Source of the DNA: Flavobacteriaceae bacterium
GTDB taxonomy: Bacteria; Bacteroidota; Bacteroidia; Flavobacteriales; Flavobacteriaceae
Length of the DNA stretch: 64,000 nucleotides
NCBI GenBank assembly: GCA_003443635.1
Contig: CP031964.1
Span: forward strand, 1,830,321 to 1,894,320
Direction of reading: 5' to 3'
Below, piece after piece: positions 55,692 through 64,000 of this stretch (position 1 is the stretch's first letter; the number at the start of each line of letters is the position of its first letter). The notes under the pieces were generated by a model. It saw only the letters and a program-made list of their open reading frames with translations, was not told the DNA's origin and searched no databases. Made by a program: the position numbers and the translations under genes.

Positions 55692-57152
55692 TTACTTTCT
55701 TAATTTTTGAGTTAATGGCTTACGAGTATATCCGAAAAGACGGTAATCTTTTATTAAATCAGCTATACCTTCAGGAAGCATATCTTTCCATCCGCTTTCT
55801 CCACTTGAAATTTTGTGTAGTACAGATCTTGAAAAAATACTTAATACTGCTGGGTCAAAATTGTCAACATCTGTTACTTTCCCATTGTATTTAAAAAACT
55901 TATAAAGCTCTTTCATACGAGGGTGAACTTTTAAATTTTCACTTGTTATAAGTTCACCAGTTTTTTCATCTTTCATTGGATATAAATATACTTTTAAATC
56001 CTTAAAAAATAACTTCCCAAATGCCTCTAGAATACCACCACTTAAATGGCGATAGTATTTTTCATCAAATATATCTACTAAATTATTTACACCTAAAGCG
56101 AGTCCCATTCTATTTTTAGAGTATTGAGAAAAATATTCAACAAGCTTGTAATATTCTTGAAAGTTAGAGATCAATACAGTTTGTCCTAAAGAGCATAATA
56201 AATCGGCACGATCCATAAAATCTTGTTCATCAATCTCACCTTCGGCACGTAAATTAGATAATGTAATTTCAAACACAACTTGAGTTTGAGCTTTATCTAC
56301 TTTATTTTCTTTCAGAAACATGTCATATGATTTCTGATACATATCCATATTTACTTTGGTTACAGGCCTAAAACTACCTCTAAGTGCGAGGATATTTTTT
56401 TTATATAAAATACGAGCAGGTAATACATTATTTCCTTCCGGATCAAACATTACAGCATCGGTCATTCCGTTTTTAACCAGTTGTAAGCTCATTAAGCGAT
56501 TATCTACTTCTTCAAAAACGGGTCCAGAAAAGTTAATCGTATCAATTTCTAATTGATCTTTATCCAAGTGATCGTATAAATAACGAAGTAATTTTTTAGG
56601 CTCATTATATTTATAATAAGCACCATAAATAAGATTAGTGCCTAAAACACCTAATGTCTCTTGTTGTAAACGAGTATCATTTTCTCTAAATCTAAAATGG
56701 AGAATAATTTCGTTATATTCTTGATCTGGTTCTACCTGATATTTTATGCCTACCCAACCATGGCCTTTATATTTTTTGGCAAAATCAATTGTTGCAACAG
56801 TATTAGCGTAAGAAAAGAAAAGCTTATTAGGGTGTTTATCCCTAGTTATACGATCTTCAATTAACCCAATTTCATGAGCTAACATTTTTCGTAAACGAGA
56901 TTCAGTAACATAACGCTTATCTTCTTCTATACCATAAATAGCATCACTGAAATCTTTATCATAAGCAGACATAGATTTTGCGATAGTAGTTGAAGCCCCT
57001 CCAGCTCTAAAAAACTGCCTTACAGTTTCTTGTCCAGCACCAATCTCTGCAAAAGTGCCATAAATGTTTTCATTTAAATTAACACGAAGTGCTTTCTGTT
57101 TTAATGAAGGAACGTTTTCAATAACATGATCTCCTTTTAGAGTAATTTCCAT
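55692..57152 (-). CDS. Conserved protein of unknown function
   Basis: A 486-residue soluble protein that I recognise as widely conserved in Bacteroidota but cannot assign. Databases have sometimes carried transferred names such as TonB receptor or nicotinate-nucleotide enzymes, and the sequence supports neither: there is no signal peptide, barrel or nucleotidyltransferase HxGH motif. Notable stretches are GTFAEIGAGQETVRQFFRAGG near the N-terminus and RVTESRLRKMLAHE-like helical text (the actual sequence has VTESRLRKMLAHE). A minus-strand -7 box is at 57183. The high conservation suggests a core role. Confidence 0.8.
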   Translation of the reverse strand: MEITLKGDHVIENVPSLKQKALRVNLNENIYGTFAEIGAGQETVRQFFRAGGASTTIAKSMSAYDKDFSDAIYGIEEDKRYVTESRLRKMLAHEIGLIEDRITRDKHPNKLFFSYANTVATIDFAKKYKGHGWVGIKYQVEPDQEYNEIILHFRFRENDTRLQQETLGVLGTNLIYGAYYKYNEPKKLLRYLYDHLDKDQLEIDTINFSGPVFEEVDNRLMSLQLVKNGMTDAVMFDPEGNNVLPARILYKKNILALRGSFRPVTKVNMDMYQKSYDMFLKENKVDKAQTQVVFEITLSNLRAEGEIDEQDFMDRADLLCSLGQTVLISNFQEYYKLVEYFSQYSKNRMGLALGVNNLVDIFDEKYYRHLSGGILEAFGKLFFKDLKVYLYPMKDEKTGELITSENLKVHPRMKELYKFFKYNGKVTDVDNFDPAVLSIFSRSVLHKISSGESGWKDMLPEGIADLIKDYRLFGYTRKPLTQKLRK

Positions 57153-57182
57153 TTCTAAAGTATAAATTAATTATCCCTAAAA

Positions 57183-57230
57183 CAAAGGTATTAAAATAGA
57201 GATGCAAAGAGAAAAAATAATCTATTTTTG
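57183..57230. promoter_or_regulatory. Divergent -7 promoter boxes
   Basis: On the minus strand 57183-57190 reads TACCTTTG, 31 bases upstream of the start at 57152. On the plus strand 57223-57230 reads TATTTTTG, 17 bases upstream of the TTG start at 57248. Both match TAnnTTTG, so the 95-base gap seems to hold back-to-back promoters. Confidence 0.5.
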
Positions 57231-57247
57231 TAATAAAATTTACACTT

Positions 57248-58009
57248 TTGAAGATTACTTTTTTAGGAACAGGTACTTCTCTTGGAATTCCTATAATTGG
57301 AAGCACCCATCCAGTCTGCTTGAGCAATGATATAAAAGATAAAAGACTAAGAGTTTCTGTACTTATAGAATGGGGCAGTTTTACTTATGTTATTGATTGC
57401 GGCCCTGATTTTAGACAACAAATGCTAAATAGTAATTGTAATAAGTTAGATGGAATTTTATTTACACATGAACATTCTGACCATACTGCAGGATTAGATG
57501 ATATACGGCCATTTTTTTTTAAACAAGGAAGTATACCAATTTATGCACACAAACGTGTTATTAATGCTTTAAAACGCCGTTTTGATTATATTTTTGAAAC
57601 AAAAAATAAATACCCAAGCGCTCCTAGTGTGATGGAACATACTATTGAAAATACCCCTTTTGTATTAGGAGGTAAAAAAATTATTCCTGTAAATGGCTAT
57701 CATAATAAACTTCAAGTATTTGGGTTTAAGATTAGTGATTTTGTTTATTTAACAGATATGAAAACTATAGCTGACGAAGAAATTGAAAAAATAAAAAATG
57801 TAAAAATTTTAGTAGTTAATGCATTAAGAGAAGAGGAGCATTCATCTCATTTTAATTTATCAGAAGCACTAGCATTTATAAAAAAGGTAAACCCTCAACG
57901 AGCTTATTTAACCCATCTGAGTCATTTATTAGGGTTTCATAAAGATGTTGAAAGAAAGTTACCTGAAAATGTGTTTTTAGCCTACGATAACTTACAACTA
58001 AAACTATAG
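57248..58009 (+). CDS. Metallo-beta-lactamase-fold hydrolase (PhnP-like)
   Basis: A 253-residue hydrolase that probably starts with TTG at 57248, since the text that follows (KITFLGTGTSLGIP) is the usual N-terminus of the family. The metal-binding HxHxDH motif is HEHSDH at residues 74-79. Later histidines in VNGYHNKL and LTHLSHLLGFH complete the site. Family members cleave phosphodiesters or cyclic nucleotides (PhnP and related). The exact substrate is unknown. The next gene starts 3 bases after its stop. Confidence 0.88.
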   Translation: MKITFLGTGTSLGIPIIGSTHPVCLSNDIKDKRLRVSVLIEWGSFTYVIDCGPDFRQQMLNSNCNKLDGILFTHEHSDHTAGLDDIRPFFFKQGSIPIYAHKRVINALKRRFDYIFETKNKYPSAPSVMEHTIENTPFVLGGKKIIPVNGYHNKLQVFGFKISDFVYLTDMKTIADEEIEKIKNVKILVVNALREEEHSSHFNLSEALAFIKKVNPQRAYLTHLSHLLGFHKDVERKLPENVFLAYDNLQLKL

Positions 58010-58012
58010 AAA

Positions 58013-58516
58013 ATGAAAAACAGATTATTTATATACCTATTTATGTTTGCTTCATTAACGGCATTATTTATATATGTAAACTCTAAAAATATTTTAGATT
58101 CTTACGAAGTTGATATAAAAAAATTTGAGGAAAGAGAAATTGCTTATAAAGATTCTATAAATAACTTGATTGACGAAAATTTAGATTTGTTATATTTTAA
58201 ATTAGAGAATAATGATGATGCTTTAAGTTATTTTGAAAATGACGGAATAGATACTGATGCAATTGTACCTTTTATTAAAGATGAAATTTATAAATTAAAT
58301 ACAGTGAAAGGAGAACATCCTTTAATACCATATGAAGCTGTAGAAGGTAAAATGATTATTAATAAAATTAGACTTTTAAATCATAAATGGATTATTGCCG
58401 ATTTTTCTGATGGCACTTTTTGGGGAGAACTTTTTATTACTTATGAAATTACAAAAGAGAAGCAATTAAATTTTAAAGTAGCAGAATCTTTTTTGTATCC
58501 ACCTCAATCATATTAA
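58013..58516 (+). CDS. Membrane-anchored protein of unknown function
   Basis: A 167-residue protein with an N-terminal hydrophobic segment (about residues 4-24) that is either an anchor or an uncleaved signal, then an acidic helical part and a beta-rich C-terminal half (about 105-165). It has no recognised domain. It starts 3 bases after the metallo-hydrolase gene, so the two are co-expressed. Its stop overlaps the convergent hydrolase gene at 58513. Confidence 0.75.
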   Translation: MKNRLFIYLFMFASLTALFIYVNSKNILDSYEVDIKKFEEREIAYKDSINNLIDENLDLLYFKLENNDDALSYFENDGIDTDAIVPFIKDEIYKLNTVKGEHPLIPYEAVEGKMIINKIRLLNHKWIIADFSDGTFWGELFITYEITKEKQLNFKVAESFLYPPQSY

Positions 58517-59169
58517 ACTTTAGGATTTAACCAATTTTTTAATTCATAAAAATTTTGAGGAGCTACTCCATGACCAACAGGAAACTCTCGATAAGTATTC
58601 TTAATGTTTAAAGTGTTTAATTTTATAGGTGCCTTTTGAGCCCAACCTACAGGTATAACCTGATCTGCACTCCCATGTGAGCAATAAAAATCTAGATGTT
58701 TATAATCACTTAAATTTTCCTTTTCAATTAAAATATCTTCGTTAATATAGCCGCTTAATGCAATAACATTTTTTATTTTATTAGGGTAGGTGAGCGCAAC
58801 TGCATAACTTAAAATAGTACCTTGACTAAACCCTAAAAGGGTTACATTATTTTTATTTACTGGATATGAATTACAAACTTCGTCTATAAAATTTGAAATT
58901 TTATCTCGAGATTCTTTAGCTTGATCGTTATCACTCCATTTACCTTGTTGAGCATCAAAATTAATAGCATACCAAGCATTTCCATAAGGTTGTAACGAAT
59001 ATGGTGCTTTAACAGAAATGATCAAAAACTCTTCTTGTAACTCAGTCGCAAATGAAAATAAATCATTCTCATCACTCCCATAACCGTGAAGCATAATAAG
59101 TAGCGGAGCATTTGAGCTTAGGGATGATGGTCTAACTATATGCTCTAAAGATAAATTTTGAGTAGTCAT
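58513..59169 (-). CDS. Carboxylesterase / phospholipase-like alpha/beta hydrolase
   Basis: A 218-residue hydrolase of the acyl-protein thioesterase-like group. The triad is Ser115 (LLGFSQGTIL), Asp169 (GSADQVIPV) and His200 (PVGHGVAPQ). The oxyanion loop LHGYGSDEND is present. No signal peptide is seen, so it acts in the cytoplasm on small esters or lysophospholipids. It is the last gene of an overlapping minus-strand operon, sharing one base with the gene before it. Confidence 0.9.
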   Translation of the reverse strand: MTTQNLSLEHIVRPSSLSSNAPLLIMLHGYGSDENDLFSFATELQEEFLIISVKAPYSLQPYGNAWYAINFDAQQGKWSDNDQAKESRDKISNFIDEVCNSYPVNKNNVTLLGFSQGTILSYAVALTYPNKIKNVIALSGYINEDILIEKENLSDYKHLDFYCSHGSADQVIPVGWAQKAPIKLNTLNIKNTYREFPVGHGVAPQNFYELKNWLNPKV

Positions 59170-59501
59170 TAATTACCGAAATTTGCAAATATTTTTTGAT
59201 AAAGTGTTCCTAATATAGGAGTAGGTTGTATTTTCCCACTTAAGGCTGTAGTGATTCCAAAGATAAATAATACTCCAAAAAATATGTAAAACCCTAATGT
59301 GATTGTCCAACTATCAAAAACCCCAATAATATAGCCTAATGCAAAAAAAGTTAGCCATAAACCTAAAGATTGTCTTATATGAAAGGCAGTGAAAGAATTC
59401 TTCTTTTCTGTATTAGAATAAAAAGCAATTACGACACCAATAATAGTAATATAACTTATTAATGCCATTTGCTTACCTTCTTCAATAGTAGTTTGATTCA
59501 T
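59169..59501 (-). CDS. Small membrane protein, DUF4870-like
   Basis: A 110-residue protein read from ATG 59501 (MNQTTIEEGK), with an ATG at 59516 also in frame and overlapping the gene upstream. It has three hydrophobic helices: about residues 11-29, 47-66 and 69-90. The text FTAFHIRQSLGLWL resembles the conserved core of DUF4870 (HxxQ-type), a family of unknown role. It belongs to the operon running from 62675 to 58513. Confidence 0.75.
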   Translation of the reverse strand: MNQTTIEEGKQMALISYITIIGVVIAFYSNTEKKNSFTAFHIRQSLGLWLTFFALGYIIGVFDSWTITLGFYIFFGVLFIFGITTALSGKIQPTPILGTLYQKIFANFGN

Positions 59502-59505
59502 ATAA

Positions 59506-60756
59506 TTATAAAACAATATTATTATTATTGATTATACCGTATACTTTTCCTTTTAACTCCATATTTTCAAAAATTGCATTTTTAGATTTTGATAAAATAT
59601 CATTTTTTGTGAACACAAATTTTGTGCTTGGGTTAAATAATGTAATGTTAGCAACGTTCCCCTCATTTATTGGTGTAGATACTATACCAAAACGATCTTT
59701 CCCTTTTGTAAGCTGTTTTATTGCTGCTTTTGTAGTTAAGATATTATTTAAGGCACCAAATGCAGTTTCTAAACCAATGGTTCCGTAACTGGCATAATCA
59801 AATTCTATTTTTTTTAACTCAATATCTAATGGATTATGATCACTTGTAACCATATCTATCGTTCCATCTTTAATCCCCTCTATTAAGGCATCTATATCCT
59901 CTTGTGTACGAAGTGGTGGTGTTACTTTAAAATTAGTATCAAATGATTTTAAAGACTCGTCAGTTATTATTAAATTATGTATAGCGACGCTACAGCTTAC
60001 GTTTAATTTCTTTTGCTTTGCTAACCTAATTAATGCTACAGACTTTGCTGTAGATATAGTTGGTATATGTAGTTTACCTTCAGTATACTCTAACAAACTT
60101 AAATCTCTTTCTATTTGTAGTTCTTCAGCAAGATTAGGAATACCTTTTAATCCAATAGTAGTACTCGTAATATGTTCGTTCATTACACCTTTACCAGAAA
60201 TAGAATTATCTTGAGGGAACGCACAAACAATACCATTAAACGTACTAGTGTATTGCAAAGCAATCTTCATAAGATTAGCATTTGTAATTGGTTTTTGATA
60301 ATCTGAAAAAGCTATTGCTCCAGCATTTTTCATATCAAATAATTCGGCAAGCTCTTCTCCTTTGCTTTTAGAAGTTAATGCTCCTATAGGATATAAATCT
60401 ACAGAGTGTTTTTCTGCTTTAGATTTTAGAAAAGTAACATCTGTATTGGTATCAATTACAGGATTAGTATTGGCATTAACCGCAATAGCAGTAAACCCAG
60501 ATTTTGCAGCAACATTTAAACCATTAATGATGGTCTCACGATCTTCGTAACCTGGCTCACCTAAACTCACACTACTATCAAACCAACCTTGAGAGATATG
60601 TAAATTATCTAAAACAATTTCTTTATAATTTTTAGAGTTTTTCAGAGAAGAGCCAATTTTTGTAATAACGCCTTTTTCAATTAATACATCTTGCGTTTTA
60701 TTATTAAAATCACTTTTTGTATCAATAATTGTAGCAGACTTTATAAGTACGTTCAT
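59506..60756 (-). CDS. Dihydroorotase-like protein lacking metal-binding histidines
   Basis: A 416-residue amidohydrolase-fold protein similar to dihydroorotase of pyrimidine synthesis. True enzymes have a D-x-H-x-H-L-R motif and further histidines. Here the motif reads DSSVSL, with Ser62 and Ser64 in place of the two histidines, and the usual VHAED-like site reads CAFPQD. The later SDHNP aspartate site is kept. It is therefore probably catalytically dead. A similar inactive partner (PyrC' of Pseudomonas) helps assemble aspartate carbamoyltransferase, a possible role here. A true pyrC should be elsewhere in the genome. Confidence 0.85.
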   Translation of the reverse strand: MNVLIKSATIIDTKSDFNNKTQDVLIEKGVITKIGSSLKNSKNYKEIVLDNLHISQGWFDSSVSLGEPGYEDRETIINGLNVAAKSGFTAIAVNANTNPVIDTNTDVTFLKSKAEKHSVDLYPIGALTSKSKGEELAELFDMKNAGAIAFSDYQKPITNANLMKIALQYTSTFNGIVCAFPQDNSISGKGVMNEHITSTTIGLKGIPNLAEELQIERDLSLLEYTEGKLHIPTISTAKSVALIRLAKQKKLNVSCSVAIHNLIITDESLKSFDTNFKVTPPLRTQEDIDALIEGIKDGTIDMVTSDHNPLDIELKKIEFDYASYGTIGLETAFGALNNILTTKAAIKQLTKGKDRFGIVSTPINEGNVANITLFNPSTKFVFTKNDILSKSKNAIFENMELKGKVYGIINNNNIVL

Positions 60757-62675
60757 TTAAAATATTTTAAGATGAGCATTTCTATAATCAAAAAGACTAG
60801 TGCAAAAATAGCAAACCATTTCCATAAGGCATTAATATTTAAGTCACTTTTTAAATCATTTATTAAATCTGGTACAGAATCTCTTATATCTACATTCTCT
60901 AATTGAGATACATCGAGGTAATTTAAATTGCTTTCGTCGCGATTATAATTATAACTCACATATTTTAAAGTTTCAGCCTTGTTAGTAACAGCATAAATTT
61001 CAGCTATATTTGGAGTTTCATTGGTAATGACTTTCACTTTAGTGCTGAATGTTTGTTGTTGAGGAATGATAATATCTGTAGTATTGGCTTTCAATTTTAA
61101 GATATCATCTTGTTGCATTATTGTATTAATGTCAAAATTATTTTCTTTTCCAATAGTGTAATATAAATTAGGTAATTGCAGACTTTGTCGACCAATATTA
61201 TAAAGTGTAGGAACAATTAATGGAGAATTTATAAAATTAGAATTTTCAATATTAATAGCAGAAGAAAATACAAAAACACGATCATCTTGTGATAAAAATG
61301 GTTTGCCATCTTCAAACTGTAGAATAGCTCCGCTATTTGTGGCCATATTATAATAACTATTTACTTTAGGGTATTGAAAATTTGTTACTTGTTTATCAAA
61401 TACATTATTAAAGACAGGATGAGAATAATTAATGGTAGTAACTTTCTTCTCAATTGTAGTGATACCTTGTAATTTATTTACTTTTAATAATTGATTGTAT
61501 GAAGAAAGATTAATGTTATTTGATGGTATAATTAACAGGTTTCCGCCATTAAGCATAAAAGATTTTAAGCTATTTACTAATGCTACAGAAATATTATCTA
61601 ATTCATTTAAAATAATTAAATTTTGCGCAGCTAAATCGTTATAATTTAACTGATTATCAGATACTGAAAAATAGTTAAATTCATCATTAGTATAAACTCG
61701 TTTTAAAAAATCACTACTTATATTAGAATTTATTGCTAAAACATTAATTTTTTCCTGTTCATTAATATTAAAATATAAAGTATTGTCAAATTGAAGACTA
61801 ATATCTTCAACAGAAATTTTAGCATTTATTGTTTTATTACTAGGTAATGAAAATGATGCTGTATTATCCTCTTTTGTTACTGAAGTTTTTGCAATGAGCT
61901 TCTCTTCTTCAAATAAAGAAATAGGCAAACTATTACTATTTTGATTTCCTGAAATCTTTAATTTAGCAGAGATATCTATTGTTGTCGGACTTACCTTAGA
62001 AATATAAACACTATCTACACTAACATTATTTACATTTACTGGTCTTGGTTTTATAAAAAACACATTTAAAAATTGATTGTTATCTATTTTTATAGATGCT
62101 TCTTCTTTTTGTTGAAAATCTGATATTAAAATAAAGTTTTTTATAGATGCTACATCTTTACTAAATAATTGTTGCCCTTTTAGAAGCACTGCATTGTATT
62201 CTAATTGATTAGAAGAGTATTCTAATTGTAATAATTCATTTTTAATATCACCAATAGTTGTATTTCTAAATGTATTATTGTTTGTAAAAAGAGAGATGTT
62301 CTCTTTTTCGTCTAGAGTTGAGATTAAATCTTGTATAGCACGCTTTAATAGTTCTCCTTTATTACCTCTAGCTTGCATGCTAAATGAATTATCTAAATAT
62401 ATTACTGTTTCTATAGTAGTATCTTTAGTATTTGATTTAGAAAAATATGGCTGAGCAAAAGCAATAATAATAGTTGTTAATAGCAATAACCTTGTAATTA
62501 ATGTAAGCCACTTTTTTAATTGAGAACTCTTTCGAGTTTGAATAATGACGTTCTTTAAAAACTGGACATTTGTAAAATCAACTTTTTGAAAACGGCGTAA
62601 CTGAAATAAATGAACAATAATAGGGATTAAGAGTAAAAAGAGTGTGTAAAGAAGTTCTGGGTGTTTAAACTGCAT
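60753..62675 (-). CDS. BatA-domain protein with von Willebrand A-like region
   Basis: A 640-residue membrane protein. The N-terminus (FKHPELLYTLFLLLIPIIVHLF, then FTNVQFL) is the BatA/aerotolerance-regulator double-helix region. A second helix lies near residues 57-78. A VWA-like metal site DNSFSMQ follows (residues of about 95-100), and one helix ends the protein. The large middle is periplasmic. The stop of this gene overlaps the start of the next gene by 4 bases, so translation is coupled. Such proteins are conserved in Bacteroidota but have no certain function. Confidence 0.85.
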   Translation of the reverse strand: MQFKHPELLYTLFLLLIPIIVHLFQLRRFQKVDFTNVQFLKNVIIQTRKSSQLKKWLTLITRLLLLTTIIIAFAQPYFSKSNTKDTTIETVIYLDNSFSMQARGNKGELLKRAIQDLISTLDEKENISLFTNNNTFRNTTIGDIKNELLQLEYSSNQLEYNAVLLKGQQLFSKDVASIKNFILISDFQQKEEASIKIDNNQFLNVFFIKPRPVNVNNVSVDSVYISKVSPTTIDISAKLKISGNQNSNSLPISLFEEEKLIAKTSVTKEDNTASFSLPSNKTINAKISVEDISLQFDNTLYFNINEQEKINVLAINSNISSDFLKRVYTNDEFNYFSVSDNQLNYNDLAAQNLIILNELDNISVALVNSLKSFMLNGGNLLIIPSNNINLSSYNQLLKVNKLQGITTIEKKVTTINYSHPVFNNVFDKQVTNFQYPKVNSYYNMATNSGAILQFEDGKPFLSQDDRVFVFSSAINIENSNFINSPLIVPTLYNIGRQSLQLPNLYYTIGKENNFDINTIMQQDDILKLKANTTDIIIPQQQTFSTKVKVITNETPNIAEIYAVTNKAETLKYVSYNYNRDESNLNYLDVSQLENVDIRDSVPDLINDLKSDLNINALWKWFAIFALVFLIIEMLILKYFK

Positions 62676-62772
62676 TCTTAATTTTAGATTATTCGTGAAA
62701 CAAACTTAATGTAAAATTGATATTATTTGATTAAACCATATATTTTTTAGCATATTTTTTTGATTTTTGAAA

Positions 62773-63780
62773 TTAGCAAAAGAAAAAATAATCTAACATA
62801 GGTTGCTGGTACAATGCTTTTAATTGAGATTTAATTTCTAACTGCTCTTCTGTATTTGCTATAGTAATAATTGTTTGCGGGGAGTCAAATTTTGAGAACT
62901 CTTGGGTAGATAGTAATCTTTGTTGATAAATATCTTTTCCTATTTTTTTTAAATTATTACACATCCAATAAAATGAAATATTTTTTTTAAATAAATAATT
63001 TGCTACAAACTTTCCTTTTTGCCCAGCCCCCCAAACGATTAAAGGACGAGTAGGAGTATGATGCAATTTTAAAAAATAATGTAGTTTTATTTCTAAAAAA
63101 TGATTTTGTGCGTAATTCTTATCTGTTCTAGAAGCTCGTACAGGATAATCTCTCCAAAAATGCAATACATTATTACAAGGGATACATTTTAAACCTTGTT
63201 GGTAAAACCGAAATGCTAAATCGTAATCCTCTGGATATTTATTTGAGTGAAATGCGTCACAAGCTAAAAAATCACTTCTGTATACCATCCAGCAAGGAGA
63301 AGGGATAACACATTCTTTATAAATGTCATTATAATTAGAACCTTCTTGAGTTAAGTTATTTAACCAAGTTTCATATTTAGCATAACCATTTCCAACACCA
63401 TTTTTTGAAAAGTATCTAATTAATCCAATCGCGACGTGACCTTTACCTGAATTTATCAAGTTGTTACTTAAAACTCCTAATTTGTTAGAAACCATTATGT
63501 CATCACTATCCATTCGTGTTACCAAAGAGCCTTTACTCATTTTAAACGCTAACCTCAAAGCTTCAATAATTCCTTTACCATCATTTTTAAATAATTTGAT
63601 TCGTAAATCCTTTTCAGCAAACTTTTTTACAATAGCATAGCTGTTATCTGTAGAATTATCATCAACAATTAATAACTCCCAATTTGTATATGTTTGATTA
63701 ATAATTGACTGGAGGCATTCATTTAAATAAATAGATGTATTTTTAAAAGGAATAAGTATACTAATAAGCGGTTGTCGCAT
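62773..63780 (-). CDS. Family 2 glycosyltransferase with C-terminal Rossmann-like domain
   Basis: A 335-residue transferase read from ATG 63780 (MRQPLISILIP); an ATG at 63837 adds 19 residues that do not fit the fold. The GT2 core has SILIPFKNT, LLIVDDNSTD and the DxD-like TRMDSDD at about residue 95, which binds the sugar nucleotide. The C-terminal part from about residue 245 contains LIVWGAGQKGKFVANYLF, a nucleotide-binding-type GxGxxG loop unusual in small GT2 proteins. Donor and acceptor are unknown. It stands apart from the operon by about 98 bases. Confidence 0.88.
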   Translation of the reverse strand: MRQPLISILIPFKNTSIYLNECLQSIINQTYTNWELLIVDDNSTDNSYAIVKKFAEKDLRIKLFKNDGKGIIEALRLAFKMSKGSLVTRMDSDDIMVSNKLGVLSNNLINSGKGHVAIGLIRYFSKNGVGNGYAKYETWLNNLTQEGSNYNDIYKECVIPSPCWMVYRSDFLACDAFHSNKYPEDYDLAFRFYQQGLKCIPCNNVLHFWRDYPVRASRTDKNYAQNHFLEIKLHYFLKLHHTPTRPLIVWGAGQKGKFVANYLFKKNISFYWMCNNLKKIGKDIYQQRLLSTQEFSKFDSPQTIITIANTEEQLEIKSQLKALYQQPMLDYFFFC

Positions 63781-63897
63781 AGAGCGAAGATAAGAATTCG
63801 TTTTTTTAACAAAAAGATAAGTGAATAATAGTAACAAAACATATCTTTGAGCGTCTTTTAATCAATAATTTATATAAAAATCAAATTACAAACTATA

Positions 63898-64000
63898 ATG
63901 AAAAAACAATTAACCATTTTAGGAATTAGTATCATGCTATTTTCTTGCGGACCTAAATCAGTTATTAAAGATGACTCTGCTGTAAATAACCCAATAGTTA
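63898..64000 (+). CDS. Lipoprotein, 3' end cut by window edge
   Basis: A start at ATG 63898 begins a lipoprotein signal, with the lipobox at about MLFSC-GPKS and a lysine-rich N-terminus. Only about 34 codons lie in the window, all open. The residues after the cysteine give no family. It may be a large exported enzyme such as a metallopeptidase, but this is a guess. Confidence 0.65.
   Translation, partial: MKKQLTILGISIMLFSCGPKSVIKDDSAVNNPIV

Noticed and set aside
1..64000. CRISPR arrays, insertion sequences or prophage genes
   Set aside because: No regular spacer-repeat series, transposase or phage structural gene was seen, apart from one short REP/MITE-like repeat.

Overview
The window looks like chromosomal DNA of a marine-type member of the Flavobacteriaceae (Bacteroidota). 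The reasons are the very low GC content, A-rich leaders in place of Shine-Dalgarno sites, several TAnnTTTG-type -7 promoter boxes, SusC-like TonB-dependent receptors with carboxypeptidase-D-like N-terminal domains, two DUF4249 lipoproteins, DUF4834, DUF3667 and BatA-type proteins, and a prfB gene with an in-frame TGA recoding site. No rRNA, tRNA, CRISPR array, transposase or prophage was seen. All family names come from reading motifs and from memory; no database search was possible.

Layout. 2-7852: a one-way run of poorly characterised genes (5'-cut unknown, AAA+ ATPase, membrane protein, unknown, membrane protein). A secreted amidohydrolase sits inside it, followed by a decayed copy of the 3' end of the ATPase gene. 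7929-12064: a beta-propeller lipoprotein, a large unknown membrane-anchored protein and an exported HtrA-like protease. 12184-19910: a five-gene outer-membrane uptake operon on the minus strand, with a TonB receptor, an MG2/plug-like protein and two near-identical DUF4249 genes. 20210-23841: an anchored coiled-coil protein, fumarase, a 1-Cys peroxiredoxin and two small membrane proteins. 24019-28084: a second TonB-type receptor, an ArsC-like reductase and prfB. 28187-33957: a zinc metalloprotease, threonine aldolase, a small exported protein and a lipoprotein esterase.

34042-34743 encodes a 233-residue protein of unknown annotation whose pattern fits bacterial gasdermins, pore-forming cell-death effectors of antiphage defence. 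No usual partner protease lies beside it. It is the most interesting locus here. 35300-41044 holds an S9 oligopeptidase, then a cysteine-synthase-like enzyme, an alpha-oxoamine synthase and a GNAT-fold acyltransferase, a set that fits sphingolipid or sulfonolipid synthesis. 42100-47686 is a cell-surface glycan block (DUF4834, YfhO, glycosyltransferase, flippase). 47971-57152 contains an Arg/Ser-rich exported protein, a DUF3667 protein, uvrA, a sigma factor with a small ORF, a cysteine-free endonuclease III, Bcp, and a conserved protein of unknown role. 57248-63780 has a metallo-beta-lactamase-fold hydrolase and a tightly overlapping minus-strand operon (BatA-like, dihydroorotase-like protein lacking metal ligands, DUF4870-like, carboxylesterase), preceded by a family 2 glycosyltransferase. 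The window ends inside a lipoprotein gene.
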